A stretch of DNA of 61,176 bases, taken from the NCBI GenBank assembly GCA_022827685.1, contig JAJEIH010000024.1, positions 1-61,176 of the forward strand, in the 5' to 3' direction. Shown piece by piece: positions 18,810 through 27,980 of the stretch. The position numbers were made by a program, and so were the translations under genes. Origin of the DNA: Alphaproteobacteria bacterium (GTDB lineage Bacteria > Pseudomonadota > Alphaproteobacteria > Bin95). Position 1 is the stretch's first letter; each line of letters opens with the position of its first letter. Under the pieces are notes generated by a model, which was given only the letters and a program-made list of their open reading frames with translations, was not told the DNA's origin and did no database searches.

Positions 18810-19850
18810 TCAGTTCGCCAGCCCGCGGAACCGGCGCACCCTGGCGCCGTCCTTCAGGGCGTTGACGCCGGCCGCCACGATTTCCTCGCCGGAAACCAGG
18901 CCGTCGATCATCTGAAGGCTACCGTCGCTTCCGACCGAGAGCCTGACCCGGCGTAACGACAAAACGCCTTCGTCCTCCTGAACCTCGCGAAAAACCAACA
19001 CCGAGGCAGTGCCATCGCTGTCAACCGTCACGGCGGATGCCGGGAGGACCATCCCTGAACGAGGGAGGCGCACACTTGCCAGAATGGTAACGGATGAGCC
19101 GGGGAGAATGTTCAGCCCTTCGGGCGGGGGCATGCCGAGTGTCACGCGGAAGGTCTGGCCGATCCGGGACGTCTCGGCATTGAACTCGCGCAGCTCGACC
19201 GGAAACAACTCGTCGCTGGCGGGAAATCGTGCGGCCAGCGCGATATTCGGATCCCGGCCCGCGCGCTGAAACAGGACCTCGGGAACGTCGATCTCGATCC
19301 GGATTTCCGACATGTCATGGAGCCGGACGACCGGCGTCCCCGCATTGACCGTCGTATATCTTGCAACGCTGCGGCGCGCCACCAGCGCATCGAACGGCGC
19401 ATGGAGCGTGGCGTGCTTCAGCGCGTATTCGGCATTGCGCAGGTTGATTTCGGCAAGACCGGCTTCCGTCTCCGCGTCCTCGACACTCGCTCGTTTGACC
19501 GCACTCCCCCGAAGCTTCCTGAGACGCTCCGCTCGCCTGCGGGCCCGATCCCTTTGCAGGCGCCTCTGCTCCAGAGACAGCTCGAACGGCTCTAGATCGA
19601 GCTGCGCGATCATCCCGCCCGCAGGAACGATCTGCCCTTCCACCGCCGGAAACCTCACAATCTGGCCCGCAGTCTGGAAGGCGAGATCGACGGTCTGCCT
19701 TGCAACGACCTTGCCGAAAAACTGCCGCGTCACGGAGGTGGAGGACGCCTCGACCGCGATCAGCTTTACCGGGCGGGGGACGTCCTGCGCCATGACCGGA
19801 GCGGCGCATGCCGCCAGCCCGGCGGCGAGCAGGGACAGGAGACGTTTCAT
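18810..19850 (-). CDS. RND efflux periplasmic adaptor (membrane fusion protein)
   Basis: This 346-residue adaptor bridges the RND pump and an outer-membrane channel. A signal peptide (ATG at 19850, LLSLLAAGLAACAAPVMAQ) is followed by a lipoyl/hairpin region: GKVVARQTVDLAFQTAGQI, VEGQIVPAGGMIAQLD and coiled-coil residues about 85-150. The second lipoyl half, ATLHAPFDALVARRSV, then gives way to beta-barrel and membrane-proximal domains. The frame is open 15 codons upstream, but only the chosen start gives a signal peptide. The stop is ten bases from the pump gene, so they form an operon. Confidence 0.9.
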   Translation of the reverse strand: MKRLLSLLAAGLAACAAPVMAQDVPRPVKLIAVEASSTSVTRQFFGKVVARQTVDLAFQTAGQIVRFPAVEGQIVPAGGMIAQLDLEPFELSLEQRRLQRDRARRRAERLRKLRGSAVKRASVEDAETEAGLAEINLRNAEYALKHATLHAPFDALVARRSVARYTTVNAGTPVVRLHDMSEIRIEIDVPEVLFQRAGRDPNIALAARFPASDELFPVELREFNAETSRIGQTFRVTLGMPPPEGLNILPGSSVTILASVRLPRSGMVLPASAVTVDSDGTASVLVFREVQEDEGVLSLRRVRLSVGSDGSLQMIDGLVSGEEIVAAGVNALKDGARVRRFRGLAN

Positions 19851-20056
19851 TCCATCTGTATCCGGATCGACTTCCCGACATTCGCAACTTTCCACCCTTT
19901 ACAGAAGGCAAGCAGCGGCTTCAAACATTGTCCTGCACCCGGCCGCTGGCGCGCCTCTCGATCGAAACGTCATCAAGACCTGGACACAAACGAAGATCTA
20001 AGCGATGCCAGCCTGCGGATTCGGCGGAGAGTTGCGCGGCACGCCGACGCGCTCGT

Positions 20057-21898
20057 TCAGGGGACGAGTTTGAAAACGTCGATTTCTCCGATCCGGCCCT
20101 TGACGGCGTGGCTTCCGGCCGGTGTCGGAACGAATCCGGGTCCCAGAGCTTCCGCCGTCGTTCCGCTGATAAGAATGGCCGTTTCGCTGCCTTCGGGAAA
20201 CAGCGTCCTGCAGAGTTGTTCGAGACGCTGGCCGACATTCACGGCGTCGCCGATGATCGTATAGTTGACCCGGCCCGGCGAGCCGATATTGCCGACCGTG
20301 GCGGTGCCGGTATGGATGCCGATACGGATACGGAGCGGCGCTTCGTCCCCAGCTTGTCGCCGGATATTTTCTTCCCGGATTCCATCGGCGACCGCGAGCG
20401 CGGCACGGCAGGCGCGTTCGGCGGCATCGGGCTGTGTTTCCGGCGCTCCCCAGAAAGCCATCACCGAATCGCCGATGAACTTGTCGACCGTGCCGTCCTC
20501 GGCCTCGATGCAACCGGCAACGATCTCGAAATGACGATTGACGAGGGCGGCGACATCCGGGGCCGACAGATTTTCGGCCAACGACGAAAATCCGGCGATA
20601 TCGGTGAACATGACCGTAATTTCGCGAGCCGACGAACCCGTCTCTTCGATACCGCCCTGTCTGACTAACCGTTCGACTATCTTCCTGGGAATATAGAGTT
20701 CGAACCATCGCAGGGCGCGCAGCATGGCGTTGAATGCCCTCGCCTGTCGGTCAAGTTCCCGGAAGACGCTGCCTGGAAGTTCGCCTATGTCCGCGATATC
20801 CAGGTTCCGGACCTGATCCGCTGCCGCCGAGAAACGCACGATCGGCCGGGCTATCCGGCGGCCGAGGATCACGGCAGCGACGATCGACACCACAAGGGCG
20901 CCGAGCCCGACCAGAAACGCGACGACCATCCGCCGAAGTTCGGTACTGATGTCTCCGGTGTGGAAATAGATGCCGACCGTGAGCGGCTGCGACCCAAAGC
21001 CGTCCAGGCGGCGAAATATGAAGATATAGTCTTCTCCACCGATCCGGACCGAATGTCCGTTCGTGTCCGCTGCAAGCGAAACAACCAGGTCGGATCGGTT
21101 CTCCTTCTGCCATATCCCTGCCAGGACAGGGTCCTGAAATTCCGCCAGTGGAGGCAGCGGACTGTCGATAGAAAGACCGGGATAGCCGCGCGCCATGAGC
21201 GGATGGGCCAATACGCGGTCCGGCCCGTAAAGGACGAACCTCGTGCCGTGGTCGATCTCGCCAACCTTGCGAACATGGGCCGAGAGTTCCCGGATCGACA
21301 CCGTCGCAACCGTGGCCCCGAAAAATCTGCCGCCCTGCCAGAGCGGATGCGACCGGCTGAAGAAGGTCCTTTCATGCCGCTCGAACCAGAACGGTATCGT
21401 CCAATGCGGCTCTTCCGGCATATTCGCCAGATAGTTGCGGAACCTCGGATCGTCCGAGTGATCCAACTCGCCCAACTCGAGGCGGCGGCCTTCACGACGC
21501 GCGGCATAGAAGGATTTCAGGTCGGTATCGAAGAAGGATATCGATTCGATCTGCGGCACGCCGGCGAGAGCGCCCGTAAGCAGGCGGCCGAATGTCTGGC
21601 GGTCGCCGGGATCGATCTCGCCCTTCTCGATCCGCTCGGCGACGAAACGGGACTGGTCTTCGGCCGGCAGCAGATGCTGTTCGATCCGGTCGGCCGTGTA
21701 TGCGATGCTCCGATTGGCGTTGGCGCTCATCAACGCCAGGGTGTTCTTGCCGGCGAGCCAGATGCCGACGCCAAGCACGCTGCCGACCGATACGAGAACG
21801 AGAAGGGAGATTGCCGTTGCGAGCGTGACCGTGATCGAAAGCCGCCCGTTCCACCGGGCCGGGGAAAGGCAGTTCAGCTTGCCGGATTTGGTTGACAT
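20057..21898 (-). CDS. Membrane-bound class III adenylate/guanylate cyclase with CACHE and HAMP domains
   Basis: The protein (613 residues) should sense a periplasmic signal and make a cyclic nucleotide. An N-terminal helix (about 22-48) leads to a dCACHE-like periplasmic domain. A second helix (about 331-355) follows, then a HAMP linker (RRIARPIVRFSAAADQVRNL) and a C-terminal class III catalytic domain. Both metal-binding aspartates are present, in ITVMFTDIAGFSSLAE and KFIGDSVMAFWGAPE. The ribose/transition-state region reads NYTIIGDAVNVGQRLE. The frame is open to 22117, but that would overlap the divergent relaxase start. The ATG at 21898 starts a short cytoplasmic tail before the first helix. 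Its gene marks the last chromosomal-looking gene before the mobile region. Confidence 0.9.
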   Translation of the reverse strand: MSTKSGKLNCLSPARWNGRLSITVTLATAISLLVLVSVGSVLGVGIWLAGKNTLALMSANANRSIAYTADRIEQHLLPAEDQSRFVAERIEKGEIDPGDRQTFGRLLTGALAGVPQIESISFFDTDLKSFYAARREGRRLELGELDHSDDPRFRNYLANMPEEPHWTIPFWFERHERTFFSRSHPLWQGGRFFGATVATVSIRELSAHVRKVGEIDHGTRFVLYGPDRVLAHPLMARGYPGLSIDSPLPPLAEFQDPVLAGIWQKENRSDLVVSLAADTNGHSVRIGGEDYIFIFRRLDGFGSQPLTVGIYFHTGDISTELRRMVVAFLVGLGALVVSIVAAVILGRRIARPIVRFSAAADQVRNLDIADIGELPGSVFRELDRQARAFNAMLRALRWFELYIPRKIVERLVRQGGIEETGSSAREITVMFTDIAGFSSLAENLSAPDVAALVNRHFEIVAGCIEAEDGTVDKFIGDSVMAFWGAPETQPDAAERACRAALAVADGIREENIRRQAGDEAPLRIRIGIHTGTATVGNIGSPGRVNYTIIGDAVNVGQRLEQLCRTLFPEGSETAILISGTTAEALGPGFVPTPAGSHAVKGRIGEIDVFKLVP

Positions 21899-22091
21899 GG
21901 CGGATACAGCCGTCCAGTCCGTGTCGCAAGCAAGGGGAAGCGCTGGTCTGGATAGCACAGGCTCGGGACTGGCGCAGTCCCGGTCTTCCGTCTGGTCGCG
22001 GGCAGCGCCGGAGTCCGTAGAAAAGGACGACGAACCTCGTAAGCGTGGGATGGCATGCGCACCGCCGCACGCGATGGGATAAGCTTCGCCC

Positions 22092-25000
22092 ATGGTCGCG
22101 ACGGTTATCAATCTCACCTCGGCTTCCTCGACGGTGCATTATTTCCGCCGCGAGGGGCACGGGCTGGGCGCGCCGGCAAACGATGATGACGGCGACGACT
22201 ACTACGCCCGCAGCGATGACGAGCACCGCAAGGCGAGCCGGTGGCGCGGCAGCGGGGCGGCGGCGCTGGGCCTGAAGGGCCATGTGGAGCCCGGAGAGTT
22301 CCGGCGGGTGCTTCAGGGATACGTTCCCGGCACGGACATTCGTCTCGGGCGGCTGCGCGATGGCGCGCACGAGCACCGGCCCGGTATCGACATCACGCTT
22401 TCGGCGCCGAAATCCGTCTCGCTGGAGGCGCTGCTGGGCGGTGCGGGCGCGGCGCGGGCAATGCGGGCGCACGATGCAGCGGTGCGGGCGACGCTGGACT
22501 ACATCGAGGCGCGGCTTTTGCGGACCCGGCGCTGGAGCCGGGAGGAGCGGCGCTCGGTGCAGGTGAACGCGCCCATGCTTGTGGCGGCGACGTTCCGGCA
22601 TATCACCAGCCGCAACAACGACCCGCAGCTTCACACGCACTGCGTGGTCGCGAACATGACGCGCGACGGCGGGCAGTGGCGGAGCGCCGAGATCGGCCTG
22701 CTGCACCGCTCGGAGAAGCTGATCGGGGCCTTCTACCGCAACGAACTGGCGCACGGGCTAAGGAAGGCGGGCTTTGCGCTCAGGCCGTCGATGATCGGGC
22801 GCGTGCCGGGTTTCGAGATATCCGGCTGGCCACGGGCGGCGCTGGAGGCGTTTTCGAGCCGCCGGCGGCAGATCCTGGACTATATCCGCGAGAAGGGCTG
22901 GTGCTATGACGCGCGCACGGCGCAGGCGGCGACGCTCGCGACGCGGGCGCGCAAGAACGAGCCGCGCCGGGCGGAGCTTGAGGCGCTGTGGCGGGATTTC
23001 GCCGAGGAGCACGGGCTTGCCAAGCGGACGCTCCGGAAGATCGGGGTGCGCCGCCCGGAGCCGCCGACGGCGCTTGAGATCGCCTGGCGGGCGCTGGAGC
23101 AACTGGAGGAGCGGGCGAGCGTGTTCCCGGCGCGCGACGCTCTGGCGCTGGCGCTGGCTCATACGCCCGGCCTCTACCGGCTTGAGGAGATCGAGGGGGC
23201 GTTTGCCGAGCTTCAGCGCGACAAGCACCTGCTTCCGGCGATCCGTCGCGGGGTAAGCGAGGCGTGGACGACGGCGCGGGCGGCGGGCGCCGAGCGCGAG
23301 GTGCTGATGCGCATGAGGGCGGGCATGGGCGCGGTCGGGCCGCTCGCCCGGGGCCCCGTCCCCCAAGAGGTGCTGTCGGGTCTGAGCGAAGGCCAGCGCG
23401 AGGCGGTGCGTCTGGTGATGGAGAGCCGCGACCGTGCGGTGGGCGTGCAGGGCCATGCCGGCAGCGGCAAGACGGTCATGCTGCGATGCGCGGCCTCGCT
23501 GGTGGCGGGGCGGCGTGTGCTCGGGCTGGCGCCGTCGGCCTCGGCGGCGCGGACGCTCTCGCGCGAGACGGGGCTGGCCTGCCGGACGCTGCAATGGTTC
23601 CTCGCGCGCTGCCGGGAGGTAGCGGACGGGGTGGCGGACAGGGAGACGCTGGCCGCGCTGAAGGAACGCTATTCCGGCGCGGTGGTGGTGGTTGACGAGA
23701 TGTCGCTTGCGGGCACGGCGCAGGCGCGCTCGTTGCTGAGGATTGCGGAGCGCCTCGATATCGCCCGCCTCGTGCTGGTGGGCGACAGGCGGCAGTTGCG
23801 GGGCGTGGAGGCGGGCCAGCCCTTCCGGCAGATGCAGCAGGCGGGCATGGCCGTGGTCGAGATGGACGAGTTGCGCCGGCAGCGCGACCCGGACCTGAGG
23901 GCGGCGGTCGCGGAGATGATCGAGGGGGAGCCGGGCGCGGCGCTGGAGCGGCTCGGGAGCAATCTCCGGGAAGTGCCGGCGGAGGAGATCGCGGAGATGG
24001 CGGCCGGTCTCTGGCTCAGGCTGTCGGCCGACGCGCGGGCGGGGACGGCGCTGCTTGTGCCGACGCGCGCGCTCAGGGCGGAGGTCGAGGCGGCGGTGCG
24101 CGAGGGGCTGGAGGCCGAGGGCGCGCTCGGCGGACGCGCCATGGAGATCGAAACCCTGGTGCCGCTCAATCTCACCCGCGCCGAGACGGGCGACGTGCGC
24201 AACTGGCGCGAGGGCGACATCGCGCTCTTCAACCGCGACATGAAGCATTACCGCATCGCCAGGGACGACGCCTGCACGGTGGTGGAGGTGGAGGAGGACC
24301 GGGTGAGGCTCGCCCACCCCGACGCCAGGCCCCGCCACCTGAAGCCCGGCAGCGACCTGCGCTACCGGCTCGACCTGTTCGAGGCGAGGACGCTCACCGT
24401 CCGCGAGGGCGAACGGCTGCGCTGGACGCGCAACGACAAGGAGCGCGGGTTCGCCAACGGGGACCGGGTGCAGGTCCTGGAGACAGGCGCCAAGACGCTC
24501 CGCCTGCGGCTTGCCGACGGGCGGGAGACGGTCTTCGCGCGGGACGACCCGCAGCTTCGCCATCTTGCATATGCCTATGCGTCCACCGTGCATGCGGCGC
24601 AGGGGCAGACGCACGACCGGGTGATCGCGGTGCTGGACACGGGAGCCGGGCCGCTGGTGAACCGGCAGACGCTCTATGTGCAGCTCAGCCGGGCGCGGGA
24701 GCAGGCGCTGGTGCTGACCGACAACCGCGAGCAGCTGGTGGAGACGCTGGAGGCGAACACGGGCGAGCGGCTGACGGCGCTGGAGGCCATCGGCGAGGCG
24801 GAAACGGCGGTTCCGGCGAAACCCGCCATCCGTGCGGAGAGCGCCGTGGCGTTCCTGGACGGCCTGCGGGCGGAACGGGAGCGCCGGGCCGGGGCGGAGG
24901 CGGCGCTGGCGGAGGCGGAGACGGCGCTTGCGGCGGCGCGGGCCCTTGCGGAGGAGGCCGGACGCGCGTTTGCGGCGCTGCCGGCGGGCGGGCTGGCGGA

Positions 25001-26825
25001 CAGGCAGGCGCTGCGGGAGCGGATTGCGGCGGCCGAACGGCTGGGGGACGCGGAGGCCGGCGTCGCCGCCGCCGCCGGGGCGTTCGCGGAAGCGGCTGCT
25101 GCTGCCGGCCGCGCGCCCGGCGGGGACGGTATCGGGACGGCGGCGACGGGCCGGTCCGCCATGCAGGTGCGGCTCCGGGCCTGGCGTTCCCTTGACGCGG
25201 CGCTGGCGGCGGCGGATGCGGCCTGGGAGCAGCTGGCACCGGCCGGGGCGCTGTCCGACAGGGAGATCGACACGGCCTCGATAAAGCGCCACGGCGCGGC
25301 CGCCCGGGAGGCGGCGACGGCCTTCAGCGCTCTGGCCGGCAGGGCTCTCGTGGCGGGCGAGGCGGCGCTGGGGCGTGACGCCCGGGCGCGGCAGCGGGCG
25401 CTCGATCTGCAGACGCAATACTGGATCTACAGGCTGACCGGGCGCCGGATCTCCGAGGAGGTTCGGGCAGAGCGGGAGATGGCGCCGCCGCTGACCGTAG
25501 CGGACGCGCAGGCATGGCGGCGGCTGCGGGCGCAGCGAACGTCGGCGCATGGCGGCGCGTCCGCGATCGCCGAAACGATCGCGGACACCCTGGAAGCCAG
25601 ATATCCCGAAGCAGCAGCCGCATGGCGCGACCGGTCGGAGCGGCACCGGGATCGGGCCATGACGACAGGAGGCGCGCAGACGGCGTTCGACCGTCTGGAG
25701 GCGCGCATCCTGACCGCGGCGGCCGCGCCGGAGGATGCGGCGGCATGGGGTGCGGCGGCGGACGCGGCGGAGGCGCTCATGGAGGGCGCGGGCCATGCGC
25801 TCCGGGAGGAGGCGGAGGCGGCCGCCGGCAGGGCGGCGCGCCGGGAGGAGGCCGAGGCGGCCCGGGGCTGCCAGAGCATCCGCGACGCCTTCGACGAGGC
25901 CGACGCCGCCGCCGGCGGGGGCGCCCTCATCTACCGGCCCGGCATCGAGCCGCTGGGCGCCGAGGCCGCGCGGCTGCTCTCGGCGCCCCGGCTCTCCGAC
26001 GACGACCGCCGCTACCTCGAGCAGTTCCAGGCGGTGATCGAAAGCGAAATCCGTGTCCGCGACATGATGCGGGACGCGATCGGGCGGGCCCGGGCCCATC
26101 TCCAGGCATACCCCGCCATTCTCGACCGCGCCCTTGCCCCGGAACCGCCGCCGCCCGCCCCGGAGGAGCCGGCCTCCCGTCCGGGGCTCGTCGGCCGCGC
26201 CCGCCGGCTGTTCGGGGCCGAAGAGGACAGTCCCGCCCGCCCGGCGCCCGAACCCGCGCCCCGCGCCCTCAACCAGGTCGATCCGGAATACCGCAGGTGG
26301 GACGTCCGGGCGGAGCAGTTCGTCAATACCTTCCGCAACTGGCGCGCCATCGACGACCCCGCCCACCGCGACCATCTCGACCGCCGCTGGATCGACATGG
26401 CCGACCTCACGGCCGAGATCGAGGCGATCCGCCGCGCCGCCCGCGATCCGAAGGCGCAGCCCCACCGGATCGAACTCTCCGACGCCGGCGCGTTCGCCGC
26501 CGCCGACCAGCGCCACGATCCCGACCGCCTCGACATGCTGATGCGCGCCGTCGCAAGGCCCGAAGACGAGCGCGACCGCGATGCGCTGGTCGAACTCGCC
26601 CGCAGGAACCGCGCCTGGCCCGATGAGACCCGCGCCGCCTTCCGCCGCCATGTCCGCGAGGCGGTCGATCCCGACGACAGGCTCTCCCTGTTCCGGCTGG
26701 CGCAGGGCCTGCCCGCCGATCTCGCCCGGAGCTTCGAGAACCTCTCCAGGGAATGCTGGCGGCACATGGGCGAGGCCCTCGGGCGGCGCCAGCAGCTCAC
26801 AAGGGGGCACGGCCTCTCATACTGA
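22092..26825 (+). CDS. traA: MobF-family conjugative relaxase-helicase (TrwC/TraA type)
   Basis: This 1577-residue protein should nick the transfer origin, bind the 5' end and unwind the strand for mobilization. The TrwC relaxase domain (1 to about 300) has candidate nucleophile tyrosines Y17 and Y37/Y38, LSAPKSVSLEALLGG and the three-histidine metal site in DPQLHTHCVVANM. The helicase has Walker A GHAGSGKTV (about residue 455), Walker B VVVVDEMSL (about 530) and a UvrD-like end STVHAAQGQTHDRV / YVQLSRAREQALVL (about 830-880). From about residue 900 the protein is a 650-residue alanine/arginine-rich coil with no domain that I recognise. No coupling protein or secretion genes lie nearby. Codon use is very GC-rich. 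Confidence 0.93.
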   Translation: MVATVINLTSASSTVHYFRREGHGLGAPANDDDGDDYYARSDDEHRKASRWRGSGAAALGLKGHVEPGEFRRVLQGYVPGTDIRLGRLRDGAHEHRPGIDITLSAPKSVSLEALLGGAGAARAMRAHDAAVRATLDYIEARLLRTRRWSREERRSVQVNAPMLVAATFRHITSRNNDPQLHTHCVVANMTRDGGQWRSAEIGLLHRSEKLIGAFYRNELAHGLRKAGFALRPSMIGRVPGFEISGWPRAALEAFSSRRRQILDYIREKGWCYDARTAQAATLATRARKNEPRRAELEALWRDFAEEHGLAKRTLRKIGVRRPEPPTALEIAWRALEQLEERASVFPARDALALALAHTPGLYRLEEIEGAFAELQRDKHLLPAIRRGVSEAWTTARAAGAEREVLMRMRAGMGAVGPLARGPVPQEVLSGLSEGQREAVRLVMESRDRAVGVQGHAGSGKTVMLRCAASLVAGRRVLGLAPSASAARTLSRETGLACRTLQWFLARCREVADGVADRETLAALKERYSGAVVVVDEMSLAGTAQARSLLRIAERLDIARLVLVGDRRQLRGVEAGQPFRQMQQAGMAVVEMDELRRQRDPDLRAAVAEMIEGEPGAALERLGSNLREVPAEEIAEMAAGLWLRLSADARAGTALLVPTRALRAEVEAAVREGLEAEGALGGRAMEIETLVPLNLTRAETGDVRNWREGDIALFNRDMKHYRIARDDACTVVEVEEDRVRLAHPDARPRHLKPGSDLRYRLDLFEARTLTVREGERLRWTRNDKERGFANGDRVQVLETGAKTLRLRLADGRETVFARDDPQLRHLAYAYASTVHAAQGQTHDRVIAVLDTGAGPLVNRQTLYVQLSRAREQALVLTDNREQLVETLEANTGERLTALEAIGEAETAVPAKPAIRAESAVAFLDGLRAERERRAGAEAALAEAETALAAARALAEEAGRAFAALPAGGLADRQALRERIAAAERLGDAEAGVAAAAGAFAEAAAAAGRAPGGDGIGTAATGRSAMQVRLRAWRSLDAALAAADAAWEQLAPAGALSDREIDTASIKRHGAAAREAATAFSALAGRALVAGEAALGRDARARQRALDLQTQYWIYRLTGRRISEEVRAEREMAPPLTVADAQAWRRLRAQRTSAHGGASAIAETIADTLEARYPEAAAAWRDRSERHRDRAMTTGGAQTAFDRLEARILTAAAAPEDAAAWGAAADAAEALMEGAGHALREEAEAAAGRAARREEAEAARGCQSIRDAFDEADAAAGGGALIYRPGIEPLGAEAARLLSAPRLSDDDRRYLEQFQAVIESEIRVRDMMRDAIGRARAHLQAYPAILDRALAPEPPPPAPEEPASRPGLVGRARRLFGAEEDSPARPAPEPAPRALNQVDPEYRRWDVRAEQFVNTFRNWRAIDDPAHRDHLDRRWIDMADLTAEIEAIRRAARDPKAQPHRIELSDAGAFAAADQRHDPDRLDMLMRAVARPEDERDRDALVELARRNRAWPDETRAAFRRHVREAVDPDDRLSLFRLAQGLPADLARSFENLSRECWRHMGEALGRRQQLTRGHGLSY

Positions 26826-26958
26826 TGTGCAAGCGCGCTGCGCCCCCTCGCGCGCAGGCTGAAGGCGGCCTTCGGGACCGACGCCGAACAGGGCGCCTCC
26901 GCCAAAGACACGGTTCATCGTCAGCGCTATCGAGACACCCTGGACCCCGCGGCGTGCC

Positions 26959-27849
26959 TCACTTCAGCGAGAGCAGCGGCGTGGCGCCGTCGTCGAGCAC
27001 GGTCGTCGGCAATACGCCGTTCCAGCGCTTGGCGCGGGTCAGCTCTATATAGCGCGGCGAGCGGGCCAGCTGCCCGGTCACCAGCCGGATCGCCTCGGCC
27101 TCGGCGGCTGCCTCCGTGGTGACCCGGAACGCCTCCGCTTCCGCCTCGATGCGCTTGGCACGCGCATTCGCCTCGGCGCTGTTGACCGCTTGCAGCGCGA
27201 TCAGCCGCTGGCGCTCCAGCGCATGCTTCTCACGCTCGGCGTTCTCGCGCGAACGCTCCTTCTCCAGCACCGCCTCGGCATATTGCGGCGGCAGTTCGAT
27301 ATTCTCGATCTGCGGCGAGTTGATGGTGACCGGGAAAATCTCGAGTTCGGCCGTCATGTTGCTCATGATGGCGGCGACGGCGTCCTGGCGGTTGCGGATC
27401 AGGCGGTCTGCGGGAAATTTCGACAGCGCCGCCTTGGCGGCCGAGCGCAGCTTGGGATCGAGGATACGGGCCTCGAACTGGTCGAGCCCGCCATAGGCGA
27501 TAAAGAGGTCCATGGCGGATTCGCGGTTGACGGTCCAGTTGATGGAGACGCTGGCGGTGATCGGGAGCTGGTTCTCGGTGGCGGCGCGCAGTTCCTCGAC
27601 ATTCTTGCGCTGCCGGACCTCGATCTTCTCGATGCTGTCGGCGACCGGGACGATGAAGTGGAAGCCGGGGTCGAGTTGGGCAACGGCCTTGCCCCAGCGC
27701 TTGACGATGCCGACATGGCCCTCGTCGATGATGGTGACGCCGAAGGCGACGAGGAACAGCAGTACGACGGCGCCTGTGGAGACGGGAATGAACAGGCCGC
27801 GCCGTTTCCTTTTCCGGGCGTTCGGGTCTGTCTGCGGGTCGGTTGTCAT
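26959..27849 (-). CDS. SPFH/prohibitin-domain membrane protein
   Basis: The 296-residue product has one membrane helix (about 16-38) and an SPFH (band 7) domain: VTIIDEGHVGIVKRWGKAVA, LDPGFHFIVPVADSIEKIEV and the later EKERSRENAEREKHALERQR coiled region rich in A and E. Such proteins form ring or cage assemblies at the inner membrane and modulate proteases or membrane microdomains. The ATG at 27849 follows AAGGAGAT at seven bases. The frame is open 35 codons further, but through the promoter. It points away from the recombinase gene, and its promoter contains a perfect palindrome. Its role in a mobile element is unknown. Confidence 0.85.
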   Translation of the reverse strand: MTTDPQTDPNARKRKRRGLFIPVSTGAVVLLFLVAFGVTIIDEGHVGIVKRWGKAVAQLDPGFHFIVPVADSIEKIEVRQRKNVEELRAATENQLPITASVSINWTVNRESAMDLFIAYGGLDQFEARILDPKLRSAAKAALSKFPADRLIRNRQDAVAAIMSNMTAELEIFPVTINSPQIENIELPPQYAEAVLEKERSRENAEREKHALERQRLIALQAVNSAEANARAKRIEAEAEAFRVTTEAAAEAEAIRLVTGQLARSPRYIELTRAKRWNGVLPTTVLDDGATPLLSLK

Positions 27850-27929
27850 GCGGTCGATCTCCTTTTCCGTGTTCGGGGTCCATGCGGCGGCGATCCGGTT
27901 CGTCATCGGTTGCGTTGCCCGGTAAGATA

Positions 27930-27954
27930 CGATAACGTCGTTATCGCTTGTCAA
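27930..27954 (-). promoter_or_regulatory. Palindromic operator inside the SPFH-gene promoter
   Basis: A perfect 17-bp palindrome, CGATAACG-T-CGTTATCG, spans 27930-27946. On the minus strand it lies directly after a consensus -35 box (TTGACA, 27954-27949) and just before a TATCTT-like -10. A repressor bound here would block the SPFH promoter and might also affect the recombinase gene that starts 35 bp away in the other direction. The regulator is not identified; no TetR- or LacI-type gene lies nearby. Confidence 0.6.
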
Positions 27955-27980
27955 GACAACCCGCCGCCGCAGGAACCGCC

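Noticed and set aside
15692-18865. A 1057-codon frame antisense to the RND pump gene
   Set aside because: It is a compositional shadow of a gene with clear RND motifs on the other strand.
22000-22091. Left attachment site of the mobile element
   Set aside because: I compared this stretch by eye with the tail near 43.7-43.8 kb and found no convincing direct repeat.
22758-26810. A 1350-codon open frame antisense to the relaxase gene
   Set aside because: Long antisense frames are expected in very GC-rich genes; its sequence is Arg/Pro/Gln-rich low complexity with no domain.
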